A stretch of 64,000 nt of DNA from Gnetum montanum (lineage: Eukaryota; Streptophyta; Gnetopsida; Gnetales; Gnetaceae). Below are positions 48,331 to 59,559 of this stretch, piece after piece. Location of the stretch: assembly GCA_015680685.1 (NCBI GenBank), contig MNCI01008086.1, forward strand, positions 552,084 to 616,083. Reading direction: 5' to 3'. The notes under the pieces were generated by a model, which saw only the letters and a program-made list of their open reading frames with translations, was not told where the DNA came from and ran no database searches. The position numbers were made by a program, and so were the translations under genes. How positions within the stretch are numbered: the stretch's first letter is position 1; every line of letters starts with the position of its first letter.

Positions 48331-49920
48331 AACCTTTCCATGAGCCTAAAAGAGCTAGTGATTAGAACACCTCAATATATGAATAGGTGCACTCAATTTT
48401 TTGGATCTCCTCCCTTTAGATCAGTCATGGGGGAGATGGTCATTCATACTAATCCATTAAAATGACTTCTCATTCTTTACACTTTTTTTTACACTTCTTT
48501 ATTTTTACACTTTTTTGTTTTACACCATCTTTAATACATTTTTCTCTTTCTTAAATATTTTACAATTTCTTCTATATTTTACTTTATTTGTTTTGAATTT
48601 TTATAATGTTTTTCTTATGTTTGTTTGTTTTTCTTTATTGTTGTTAGGACTAAGTGTAATTTTAGCTATTGATTAATGGTGGTTTGTACTCTAATGTTAT
48701 TTGATTACTAATGTCTAGATTCTATCTTTGAATTTTGTTATTGATAACTAAGACATGGTTTCTTTTTCATGATAATAGGCAGTGAGTCCATGTCATCCAC
48801 CCATTCACAAAACTCTATGGTGTTCCTTATTTTGAAAATATGAGGTTCCTTCCTTAATAGAACTTATAATGAACCTATGACCTTGGTAGTTTCCAAACTT
48901 GGAAATGATTAAATTGATAGACAAGGGTGTGACTTCAATGGAATTTGATACTCCTTGTACTTTCCTATCCTCTTAGATGCATGAGTGTTTTCATGGATTT
49001 CTCACCATTTTTTTGTCGACCAATAACAGGAAGCTAAAAGTGTTTGCATTGTGTGGTTCCCATCAAAAATAAAAAAAAAACAATGAAAATTCAAAGCACA
49101 TACTTTAGATGAAATAATGGGCTCCAAGCACTAGTTATGGGCCTAGAAATACATGTTACCAATTCTTGAAGATCCCCTATAACTAAGGCCCATCTCACTT
49201 CCTACTTCTCTTTTCTTCTCTTTTAGGAATGATGATTGATTTGTGGAGATGCTCTTGTTTCTTGAGGCGGTGGATTGGTCTTAGAGCATTGATGAGAAGT
49301 CACTAAAAGTGGTTCGTTTTCATTTGAGCTAAGGATCATTATTATCAAGTCATATTAATCACAAAATCCATAAGGGAATTCATGTAACCATGATATGAGA
49401 CTCCATTCCACACTCTCTCATCCATCTATGCTTTTCATATTTCACCTAATTGTCGATCTTTCATGTTTTGTTTAATGTCTCAGTTTGATATGTCAAAATT
49501 ATTAGGTAGATTCCTATGGGATTTACTCCTAAAATTTGCACAATCATTAATCTTTCATGGGACTCACAGATTCCTTAGTTTGAGGGCATGTATGGGCATT
49601 AAAGACATGAGCTTACTATGGGGAACATCCACTTACATACCTCTTAGTTGGACTAGTGAAGTTCCTTATCCTTAAGCATTTTTGCATTCAAATTGTTCAT
49701 GCTCCACATTGATTGCATCCAATTTTACACTTCTTTTTAAGCTTCTCCAATCATTCTCCTAATCAAAAATATATTTTTTTTTTTTGTAAATTATCTAGCC
49801 CTCTTCAAGCATTTCTTCATGTTGATGACCTTTCTAGATCTCTATGAACTCTAATTTCATGTCAAAACTCTTTGTTTTTGGCCTAATCTTCAAAGTAAAA
49901 AAATTTTCTTTTGGTCGCAT
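48331..49920 (+). other. Gypsy element 4 spacer between integrase and second ORF
   Basis: No convincing ORF. It has the purine tract ATGGGGGAGATGG at 48427-48439, a T-rich run, and blocks shared with 7440-9100. Confidence 0.6.
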
Positions 49921-50010
49921 TGATGAAATCTTGTCAATGCAACCCCTCACATCAATGCAACCCCATCTATGATATCTCATCGACATAGTCTCTAAATCCT
50001 ATAAATACCA
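49921..50010 (+). promoter_or_regulatory. U3-like stretch with TATA box upstream of the second ORF, copy 2
   Basis: Begins TGATGAAATCTTG like an LTR start, has 'gtcaatgcaacccc', 'catcaatgcaacccc' and 'ctcatcga' words like the U3 of this family, then TATAAATA at 50000-50007. It lies 430 bases before ATG 50442. The same arrangement occurs at 9100-9190. Confidence 0.55.
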
Positions 50011-50441
50011 TGCAACATTTTGAAAATTTTTGCCATTTGCTTCAAATGTACAAGGAGTTTTTGCAATTTTTAGAGCTCAAAACCTTTCAAAGTCCATAAC
50101 TTTCAAATTGCTTGTCTAATTTAGCTCATTCTTCATTCTTGCAGCTACTAGAGTAAGCTCTATGTTGTGGGGGCCACAAACCTTAGGTTTCTAATAAAAA
50201 ATTTTTTGAAAGTTTTCTAACTCCCACAAGGTTTAAGTAATAAAATGACATTAAATTCACTAACTTATGAGAGTTAAACCTTTCCATTGAACTCTAGTAG
50301 ACATTAAAATAAAATAATATTAAAATGATTAATTTGTAATTATCAAAACTTAGCCAAGTATAACTAACCTAAGAGATAAGGTACTTAAATGTTATAAAGT
50401 TACACATTAAATGCTAATCTTTGGTTGTGTTGTGATCATAG
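50011..50441 (+). other. Leader before the second ORF
   Basis: Noncoding. Contains TTCTTGCAG at 50138-50146, which could be a splice acceptor, and a G-rich run GTGGGGGCC near 50168. Confidence 0.4.
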
Positions 50442-53293
50442 ATGGCACCCAAACCAAAGTGTCCATAGGAAGGAGGATCAGCCCAACCAAGGGACAAGTA
50501 GCCTAGAATTGGATGGGGCTAGTAAGAGTAGCCCCAAGAGTAAGTGGTCAAGATGCATGCAATGGGATCTCTTCATGAGGAACTTGAAGTAAAATTTGTT
50601 CGATAGATTCCAAAAGCTAAAATGGAGAAGTTCCACCAAGATGAAACACTTAGACCTAGACCTAACCTTGAGGTTATTTTGACAAAGGCCTATTTGAGGC
50701 AAATCAGGTCTAGGAAGATCCCAAAAATAGTTATTCCTAAACTAAACTTTGGATCTTTCCTAGACTTTTCCCCAGAAGATGTTAAAGTATAACTTCAGAC
50801 TTCCCCCGTGTGGCCCATTCTCACTTCCAACAGAGGACGATACATGGGAGAAACATACATCTTTTGGAAAAATAGGTAGGGTGATGCCATAGTAAAGATG
50901 AAGGACATATCTATGTCCTACTTGGTAAAGCCCATTTCTAAGATCCTTGGGTTGCTAGAAACTAGGGCAACCTTGGTAGAGATTTCAACATAAGGAGACC
51001 TTGAGGTCAAGAAGAAGTAGGCCTAATGGTGCTACAATGTTGATCATAAGGAGTTTGGTGCACTCACAATGGTAGAGCGTGCATACTTTAAGATGGTGAC
51101 CTACCACCTCAATCCAATGATGAGGCCTAGTAAGATAATAGCCTTCTCTACCTGTGTGTGTAGTGCTCTAAGTAGAAAATTCCATGTCAACCTTCCCTAG
51201 TTGATTTATTTGGAGATGAAGAAGTGATTCAAAGAAAATAAACATGGAAGGAAGGAACTCCCCTTTGCATGCCTCATTTGAAAATTATGTAGAAGGGGAG
51301 GAATAGCCCATTATTCTAATGATACTATCAAACATGCTCCTTCTACCTCTTAGGTAGAAATGAGGAAAAACAAAGCGCCTACCAAGATGATTAAAGAGGA
51401 GTAGCCACCATGACCACCCATGCATGAGAAAACAACACCAGATTCTTATGCTACCATTGAGCACATGCATGAACTCCATGAGAAACTCTTGTAGCAGTAG
51501 TAGGTAGGATCAAGTGGTGGTGAGTCCTCTTTTTATAGATCAACATTAAGTCATATCAACAAGTTAGCATGATCCATCAATAGGATGAAGGGTTTGGTAC
51601 CAATGTTTTCTACTTAAAGAATGTAGGTGTCAAAAAGATCAAATCCTCGTGCTTGAGAGGTAACGATATCTCTCTCTCAATAGAAGAAATTTCCAAAAAA
51701 TATTTGGAAAGGTTGCTACCTTTTTGATGCATTTGGAGGAGGGTGAGGGGGCAACTGTTCTAGTGATCAACACTAAGGGTAGGAGATAGTAGCAGAGGTG
51801 GCATCTGATAGAGTGGTTGATGCACTCAATGCTTCTACAAAATTTATACTAGATGTTGCTTCACTTAAAGACATGCAGGTATCCACAAGAGCACCAAGTG
51901 GAAGGCTTAGTGCAGCCCAACACGAAGAGTTGCTAGATCGACTAATAGGAACTAGGAAATTGATTCTAGATATCTTTGATATCCTGGAAACCATTTTCGT
52001 AAACCATTTTGAGTTGCTTGAGGCTAAGGGTAAGGTTCTCATTGCTAATGATCAACTTGAAATCATCCAAGATAAGATTCAATGCTTGGCTGTAGAAGTT
52101 GAGGAACTTAGAGTCCATCTTACTGATCCCACTAGACTTAGCCAAGTAGTCTCAAGAGATGAAGCAATTCAACAACTTTAGTAAAAAATTGAAGAGGCTA
52201 AGTATGCAAAGGAGTTGATGATCTTTGAAAAATTCTTAGTTGATGCCACTACCTACAACATTCAAAAGGACTTGTCAAAGGTTCACTAAGAGAACATAAG
52301 ATTAACCTAACAAAACCATCACTTGCAAAATGTCAAGATGTAGAAAGAACAAATGGCTAAATTCATCCGATAATAGCAAGAGAAGTTTGCTAAGGAAAAA
52401 AATGAATTAAGAAGGTTGGCTATAGAGAATCAAAATCTCTTAATGGAGGAGGTGCATTCCCTTTACTAGACATTTATCATTAAAATTGCTACCTAGAAAA
52501 AAAGGCCTTAAAATTCTAAAGGATCAAGAACCATTATAGGGACCAGCTTGGCTTGTTGAAGGAGATTAATGAAAAACACATCCAATTGGTGAAGGAGAAG
52601 ATGAATGAAGCCCTCTAGCATCTCCAATAAGAAGATGATGTTTGTTAGTCCATATTTAATGGACTAAATGCATACAACAAGGCTAAAATCTTCCTTAAGG
52701 AGGTGTAGATCAAGGAGATGATAGAGTATGTGAAGCTTGCCAACCCCTGTTACTTAAATCTAGCAATGTTGATTACTAGAAGGCCAAGGTCAAAGTTAGA
52801 GAAGCAAGTGACTAGCTCATATCATCTATATAAGGTAGAGTTCAAGCACCATAAAGAGACTAAGTAGAAGCTTCAGATAGAAAATGTTAAACTCAAGGTT
52901 CTTAAGGTAAAGTTCATTGGTCAGAGATCAATAGTAGAGAACCTAGCCAAGAGAATGAATGATTACTAGGAGATGCAAAATGCACTCATGGAATTTGACA
53001 TTGAACAAAAATAGTTTGTTGCATGGTTTATTAATGTTAAGGAGTTCTTTCTTATAATGCCCTATCCTTGGGATGTTCCCAGGTCAGCCCACATTGGCAA
53101 TGCTATGTGGATTTTGTATGATCCTAGGAATAAGAAGGATAATATGAAAGAATTATTTGATGCTTTCTGTCTTCCATCAAAATTTGTACCTATATCAGGA
53201 TAGCCACAACAACTAACTCAACAACTACATGCACCTAAAGTAGAAGAAGGTCCTTTGGCATCTCAAGAACCTTCACCACCTAGGACCAGCTAA
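50442..53293 (+). pseudogene. Gypsy second (post-pol) ORF, element 4
   Basis: From ATGGCACCCAAACCAAAG to TAA 53291-53293, about 950 codons with stops and frameshifts. The N-terminal third holds AYFKMVTYHLNP and ELPFACLI.KLCRRGGI (51060-51300), like the 'putative plant transposon protein' domain of Athila-type elements. The longest open part (51798-52181) begins MASDRVVDALNAS and is helical. The rest to 53000 is Lys/Glu/Leu-rich, coiled-coil like, and the tail is Pro/Gln-rich. No transmembrane segments are evident, so an env role is not supported. Confidence 0.75.
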
Positions 53294-53533
53294 TTCTCTT
53301 CCTTATCTTCGAGCCATTAGAGGAGTTGTGTTGTCAATTTTTGTTATGGTGTTCAATTTTGTTGTCATGAATACCAATTTTTGTAATAATTTTAAATCCA
53401 TACACTTAGGCACTTAGTATTTGTTTGTGTTAATTTGTATGCCTGTAGTTAGTTAATAATCCCATACCTTCCCAAAATTTTGTAAAGAACTTTTTCCTCC
53501 TTTTGTTCACTCAAGGATGAGTTTTCATTCAAT

Positions 53534-53543
53534 TGTGGGGGTA
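53534..53543 (+). promoter_or_regulatory. Polypurine tract of element 4
   Basis: TTGTGGGGGTA directly precedes the 3' LTR start and would prime plus-strand synthesis. Confidence 0.75.
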
Positions 53544-54366
53544 TGATGAAGAATCTTCCTTGGATCCCATCAATGTGACCTCATTTATGTAGTCTCATCA
53601 ATGCATGGTTTGATGTGTTGAAGTGATCCCATCAATGCAGTGTCTATCTTTGCTTATAAATACTTGCTCACTAGCTACATTTATGACATCCCATAGTTAG
53701 TTTCTTGACGAAGTTCTTGCATTTTCTTCATTTGACAATTAGAACATTTTCTAAGTGCCCATAGTAGGAGTGAGAAGTATACAGATCTTTATTCAAACAT
53801 TGATGTACTTGAGCACCTTGGTGTGATTAGTAATAAAGGCAAGCTTTCTTCACAAACCTTGTAGCATTTGAAAATAGATTAATGTTTACTTTAATTGCAT
53901 TTATTATTTGAGCAATTTACTTTAATGCATCATATTAATTAATTAAATAAATATTAATTAATACACATAAGTATGATCATTTTGAGTATACATTAACATT
54001 TGGTGATCCCAGTAACACTTAACGCTTGGTAGCCCAATAACGTTATAACATAGTTCAGGATGTGTACAATAAATGGGAACAAATGCGTACATTAGGATTA
54101 GTTAATATATTAGTTAGTTACTAGATTACTTAAATAATCAATTACTTTATTTTCTAGCACTTAGGTGATTTAAGCAATAAACATAAAATGATAAAATCAA
54201 ATGTTGTAGTTACACTTAACCATACACTTGCACCTCACAAGTGAAACTGAGAAGACAACAATCACATCCTTGATATTCACTGCCTAGACCTACTTAGAGA
54301 GCTAAAGTCTACAAAATTCAATCGGATCACTTAGTGAATTCTAGTGATTCATATGGTTAGGTGTAA
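53544..54366 (+). repeat. 3' LTR of gypsy element 4, end missing
   Basis: Aligns with 41386-42225 from TGATGAAG to 'catatggttagg'. TATA-like TTATAAATA at 53656. The last ~20 bases are replaced by the insertion beginning TGTTAGC at 54367. Confidence 0.88.
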
Positions 54367-55186
54367 TGTTAGCTAAACCTAAAATTTTCTTAGCTACCCT
54401 AAAATTTTTTCAGCTAACACCGAAATTTTTTCAGCTAACCCTAAAATTCTTTCAACTAACCCTAAAATTTTTTTAGCTAACCCTAAAAACGTTTTCTAGC
54501 TAACCCAAAAATGTTTTTGGCTAACCCTAAAAGTTTTTTAGCTAACCTTTTCTATTTACACTTCTTCAACTTGAATTACCTTTTTAAAACCAAGCTTCTT
54601 AGGTTTCTCAGAAAGCATTTGTTCTTCAATTAAGAATTCTCTGAAGAACTTGATCCTTTCTAATAGACATTGTAACCATTTATGTGTCATGGAAAGTTTT
54701 AATATAACCTTTTACATGGTATAGAAATATTCAAATGTAACTGTTTATGCGTTACGAAAAGTTTCAATGTAACCATTTATGCATTATCAAAAACTAATGG
54801 TTTCAAAATTGAAACCAACTAAATTTATTGTATCAGTTTCCACAAGAATGCTCTTATATTTTCCATTTAAACAAGAAGTTAATCTTTGGTAACATATTTT
54901 TTTTGGCCTATAAAATGTTCTTGATGGGAGAACAAACAGTACCAGGATACATCAAACTCACGGTAGTGTTATAGTTTTGGTTCCTACCACAAATACTCAA
55001 AGTATACATACACCATTGTTGTCGAGTGTTATTATTATAGAAGAATTAGAACACTCTCCCAAACAAGTTCACACATAATCATCAATGGTTGGAGGCTAGT
55101 TTTATATTTATTTCAACATTTTGGTGATTTCGTGTAATTTGGTTTGATGCATGTTTTGATTAATATTTTATGATAAATCTTTTATA
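54367..55186 (+). repeat. Putative LTR of a copia-like element
   Basis: Starts TGTTAG exactly where the gypsy 3' LTR breaks and is followed by a tRNA-Met-type primer site. A TATA-like CTATAAAAT lies at 54908. The start is a tandem array (54369-54550). The end lacks a clean CA. No second LTR was found except a short fragment at about 57466-57500. Confidence 0.55.
54369..54552 (+). repeat. Tandem repeat, ~21-23-bp unit containing CCCTAAA
   Basis: About eight and a half units of the form AGCTAACCCTAAAATTTTTTC. Five units carry ACCCTAAA and four AACCCTAAA, the plant telobox/telomere word. Units differ by a few bases, so the array is old. Confidence 0.9.
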
Positions 55187-55188
55187 TT

Positions 55189-55200
55189 TGGTATCAAAGC
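55189..55200 (+). promoter_or_regulatory. tRNA-Met-type primer-binding site
   Basis: TGGTATCAAAGC, one change from the copia consensus TGGTATCAGAGC, just after the putative LTR. Confidence 0.6.
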
Positions 55201-56690
55201 TAGTTAGGCCTCTATCTTGATGCTTAAAACTTGTTTGGGTGAGGTTTCCATTAACCAAGTTTTCATTGTACATGCATATATTGTAGCAGCTTGTCCAAGA
55301 TAACATACTTTTGATAGATAAAACTATATCGTAGTCTCCATAGCTTAATGTCCCTTTTGTTCTTGTTCTGGGAATTAAAATATACTGATCTCCTATATAT
55401 GAAATTACCTTTTGTTAATATGTAATTAGGCAATCAAAATCAAAAGAATAACTATTTTATGATACAGTAGCAATAGCAAATGAAGTAAAACTTTTATTTC
55501 TCTAGTAGTCAATGTTTGTGCATTGGTTATGCATGTGGCATGCAGTTTCAAAAGTCTCTAGTTGTTATGCAAAAACATAGGGGTAATAAGTATAGCAAAA
55601 ATAGAAATTGTAGCAAAATTCTTATTTTTGTAATAGTCAATGTTTGCGTCTTCGTTTGCATTTGCATGGGATGGTCTATGTAGGTAGGCCTTATCTTGCT
55701 AATAGTAGTTGTGGTTGTGGTGTGTTATGGGAAACATTAAAATTTAGCACATGACACTCTAATAAGGTTTTCTTGTCAAAATCTTATAAAGAAAAATTCC
55801 ATGTAAACTGTGAGGTTTCTTTATGACTACACATGAAAAATTCTTATAGTCTTCTATCACTAACACTTAACTCTAAATTTTAGTCTAGAGAAAGGAGGTT
55901 ATGCCAAAGGTTGAACTTTTGCTAAAGTTTGAAAAGCCTAAACATTGAGATTTTTCTCATTTGCAGGCATGCATATGCCACCATAAAGATTCCAATGAGG
56001 ATTCTTAGGTTCAAGAAATAAAAACTAAGAGGTTTGGTTGATTTAATGGTTTGAAGGTTTTAATGAAAATTGATAGATGAATGAATCACATAAATTTTCT
56101 TATCGATTAATGTATCAATTATGCCCATGACATGTATACTGCTTAAACCAAATAACAATTGATTCCATTTATTTTATCATGAAAATATATTATGGAGGAA
56201 AGTGATTGTTCAAGCTACTAAGAAAAATTATATGGTTGATGTCAAACATGATGGACTAATGTGCTAAATTCATTTTTGATCTTTTCATAGTATTTTAGAC
56301 TTGGTCACGTTTAATTTGCTTTTTGACTATACTATTCTATGGTCTGGGTTTCTAACATTTCTCCCCATGGTCATGGGTTTAATTTGGTTTTTCATGATTT
56401 ACAAGAATGTTTGAATTTGATAATTTATTTTTGAAATAATTAATTTTGTGCATAACTATGTTTGTATATATCTATAAATAGACATATTGGTATATGCATT
56501 AGGAGAATAGCTTTTTTGCATAAAATTAAATGACTAGTGAACTATATAATTTTATATAATGAGAGAGTAGCCACAACATCTTTAATTATGCAAAATATAT
56601 CAAGATTTTTTGGATCACATATGACAAATAAAAATTAAATTATGTTTGATCATATGTAATATAATATATTTTTAGGGTTACCTGAAAAGC
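55201..56690. other. AT-rich region after the primer site, no recognisable ORF
   Basis: No gag or pol motif seen. May be noncoding interior of the LTR-like insertion. Confidence 0.45.
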
Positions 56691-57450
56691 TATCAAAAAT
56701 CCTTAAATGCTACCAATACATCCCTTTCTCATCTTGGCATCCATTCCATCAAAAGAAAGCATTCATTATTGCAGAACTTAAATGGTAACTCATCAAAGAA
56801 TCATGCCTTTGTGATCTTTAGTAGATTTGGCTTCAACTATTTTGACAACTTCATGCTTGAGGGTATCCTTCCTAGTTGTTGGTCAAATGCTTCAACCTTG
56901 TTCCTGTTGCTTCTTGGTGAACACTTCTGGCCAGACTTCATTAGAGTCATGATGTTTGTGTTAGGAGACAAACCCCTCTTATCTTCAAACTGGATTTTAG
57001 TACTTTCACTAAATCATTGAATGTGAGGGCCCTCCTAAACCCTATACTTGATTGGGTTCGCCAAAAAGATTTAACACTCCTAAACATCATCCCATATGTG
57101 GTTACTTGTTGGAAAAATCCTAGAAAGCTAAGTTTTCTTCTTGTTAGAAACAGATTCAAGTGCTTTTTCCCACCCCCACTTTGGCCAAAATGAGTGGGGC
57201 CCAGTTAAATTTATTTTTACCACCTAAAATTTAAATTTAACTAAGTTGGAAAACTATAAATTCAGACACCTATGCTCTTGATATTTCACAACTTAGTTTG
57301 AGACATATTGATGAGGGGTGTGATTTCCTAAAAATGTTTTCTGTTGTAGCTCTTCTTTGTTTAATGTTCATTTGAGTTTTGCTAATTTTTTTAAATTTTC
57401 TTTTTTGCTCTCCTATGCTTTCTAATTCTATCTTTTTATTAGTTGCATAA
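56691..57450. other. Unassigned, weakly coding-like on both strands
   Basis: Open stretches on the plus strand (56769-57020) and minus strand (56947-57159). Base composition is less AT-rich than the left side. No family recognised, so neither is called a gene. Confidence 0.35.
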
Positions 57451-57465
57451 GATCCCAACAAAATT

Positions 57466-57500
57466 TTTTCAGCTAACCCTAAAATTTTTTGTCTATTTTT
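57466..57500 (+). repeat. Isolated copy of the CCCTAAA repeat unit
   Basis: TTCAGCTAACCCTAAAATTT plus a following 'tctattt' as at the right end of the array near 54552. Could be the remains of a 3' LTR. Confidence 0.5.
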
Positions 57501-57519
57501 TTTACCTAGCAAAAATGAG

Positions 57520-58799
57520 CTCTGTAGGTTAGTAATATTTTACTTTTGATCTTTGAACCCTTACTACCTCCCAGCATGAGTTGACTTCAGATCCATCTAC
57601 AAGCTCTTCACTGAAATGATCATGTACACTAGATCCCTCATTAGAACATGACATGGATCTTACTTTAGGTTTGTGTCTTGTAAACTGCCTGGTGCACGAT
57701 GATCCATTCGATTTCACAAAAGCATTTCTTGATGCTTTCTTTAGAACCAAACATGAGGTAGACAAGTTTTGCAACAATCTTGCATAATGCCAACAATAAC
57801 TTTCAAAAGTACAATCCCAATGTGCTACTCTCTGGCAGTAACTCAACAATGCTCAATCTTCGATTCTTGCTTCCAGCAATGCTTCTTCAATTCTAGAAAT
57901 CCTACTAGAAATGATCATCATTATAGTTAAATATTTCCACAAACATCTTTATGTTATTGATCATTCATGCTTCAATAAGAAACAAATCAAGCAACTTCAT
58001 TCTGAATAATTATTGGTTCATGGTTTAAGAATATATGCTCCAAGTCTAAAAGCTTATTCACCTAAAGGAGACTCCCTACTCTAATAAGAATTTTTTGTAC
58101 TTCAACAAGTACAACCTCAGGATCCAAGAAGCCTACCTTCATGTTCAAATCACTTTTCATAAATCCCATCACCAAAGGGTAGAATCATTTCCACATGATG
58201 TGATTGAAAAGCTGGTCAAATGCATTTCTTACATTCAGTAACTAGCCCCCTTTCAAAACATGTTGATGCAGTCTTGCACAAAGAAGTTAGAGGAAGCCTT
58301 CATAAACAAAAAACTTCAATTTGACATTTGCACCAAAGCCCAAAGAAAATCAAAGGAGCAATGTAAAAATGCAACATCAGCTACCAAAATGAAAATTGAA
58401 GAAAATCATCTTAATCCCTTGCCTATGGTGAAAAAGATCTGTAGGGAAACTATGCATTAAGAATGAGATGCCACATTCCCTAAATTTAGGAAATGGTTGA
58501 GATATTGTGATGTTATTCTTGAAAACATCTCTTTGTGTCAGAACCAAAGGTAGAATCAATAGAAACATGGCTCTACGTCTTCATAGACAAATCATAGGTG
58601 AGTGTTGCAACATCAAGTTTTAGATTTGTTGTAGCCCTCTTCTAAATAGGATTTTGATTTGTTGCAAAACTCTTCTTCAACCTCTTAGTGGTAGCCCAAA
58701 CAAAATTGATAACAAAACTAGTAGCTACAAAGCCCTAATTCTCTATCTCAGCTTGCAAACACCTGGCGGTGCATAGATCGTAGCCTTCAGACCTCACAA
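57520..58799. other. Unassigned region with coding-like stretches
   Basis: Plus-strand reading gives runs such as ILEILLEMIIIIVKYF (near 57890) and an open stretch 58260-58460 rich in Lys; the minus strand has an open stretch 57529-57849 rich in Ser and Cys. None resembles a known transposon protein to me. It could be a gene fragment or the 5' part of the Penelope-like element. Confidence 0.35.
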
Positions 58800-58819
58800 C
58801 AGGTGAATGAAGGATTTTT

Positions 58820-59520
58820 TGAAAGAAAAATGCTAAATTGCAGCATGATGTAGAAAAATCATGGAGGCCACATCAGAAAAATTATGATGACTCCTATTAG
58901 CAAAATCATAGCAACTTCCATCAAATAAATCATGGTGCTCATTTGTTAGATCATGGCATGCATTTGTCAAATTATGGTGGTGATGGTGCATAGTAAATAG
59001 ATCATGATAGCATGTCATAGTTAGGCAATGCTCAACAATCCAATGATGATGTGAAAGAGTTAAATCATGACCATGGTAGAGATCAGAACTTCAATGGCTC
59101 TCAGTAAGGTAATAGCAACAATGCCAAAAATCACAACAATCATAGTGGATTTCAACAGCCCTTCCATATTTATGGCAATGATGGTGAAATTTTTAATAAT
59201 GGATGGTGCAATTTAAATGTAAAGTTTCCAAGTTGCACCAATTCACCACGAGTTGGACCCCACATTCAACCCCGAAACCAAACCCATCCACCTCACCCAA
59301 ACCAACCCCAATTGCCCCTTATGGCTACATCCACTCCTTTTCAATTTGTTGTGATTGCAACCTCCACACTTGCTATCTTTGGGAAATTTGCTTTGATCTC
59401 TTTCCCTAATCACCCTCCATTGAATTCCAACTATGTGCTATCTGTGCCACTGCCCAAACCATCCACTTGTAGAATTTTGCATTACTTGCCTAGCAACCCC
59501 CACCTCGCTTGTGTCTAACT
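58820..59520 (+). pseudogene. Asn/His-rich N-terminal part with NHG-type repeats, probably Penelope-like
   Basis: In one frame the sequence reads as short degenerate units such as NHGGHI, NHGAHLL, DHGMHLS and NYGGDG, then an Asn/His/Gln-rich part (KNHNNHSGFQQPF near 59125), a Pro-rich part, and a hydrophobic stretch FVVIATSTLAIFGKFAL near 59343-59393, ending at TAA 59516. Stops near 58981 and 59011 interrupt it. Frame differs by one from the RT part downstream. Role unknown. Confidence 0.5.
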
Positions 59521-59559
59521 TTCTAGTTGCCTACCAATGACTAGAAATATTATGCACAT

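Larger units (their letters stand above)
41386..54366 (+). mobile_element. Gypsy (Athila/Tat-type) element 4, nearly complete
   Basis: About 13 kb: 5' LTR, primer site, gag, protease, RT, RNase H, integrase, 1.6-kb spacer, TATA-bearing stretch, second ORF, polypurine tract, 3' LTR. The last ~20 bases of the 3' LTR are lost to an insertion at 54367. tRNA-Asp-type primer site, DLG/DSS-type protease, VFMDDFS in RT and a post-pol ORF all fit the Athila/Tat group. Large size and many stops show an old autonomous-type element. Confidence 0.88.

Noticed and set aside
51285-51479. Minus-strand 64-codon open stretch with Trp-rich sequence
   Set aside because: It is antisense to the conserved RRGGI block of the second ORF.
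50442-53293. Calling the second ORF an envelope gene
   Set aside because: No signal peptide or membrane segments were evident; helical, charged sequence dominates.
54369-54552. Regular short repeats that could suggest a CRISPR array
   Set aside because: Units are contiguous and degenerate with no unique spacers, and the context is a plant retroelement.
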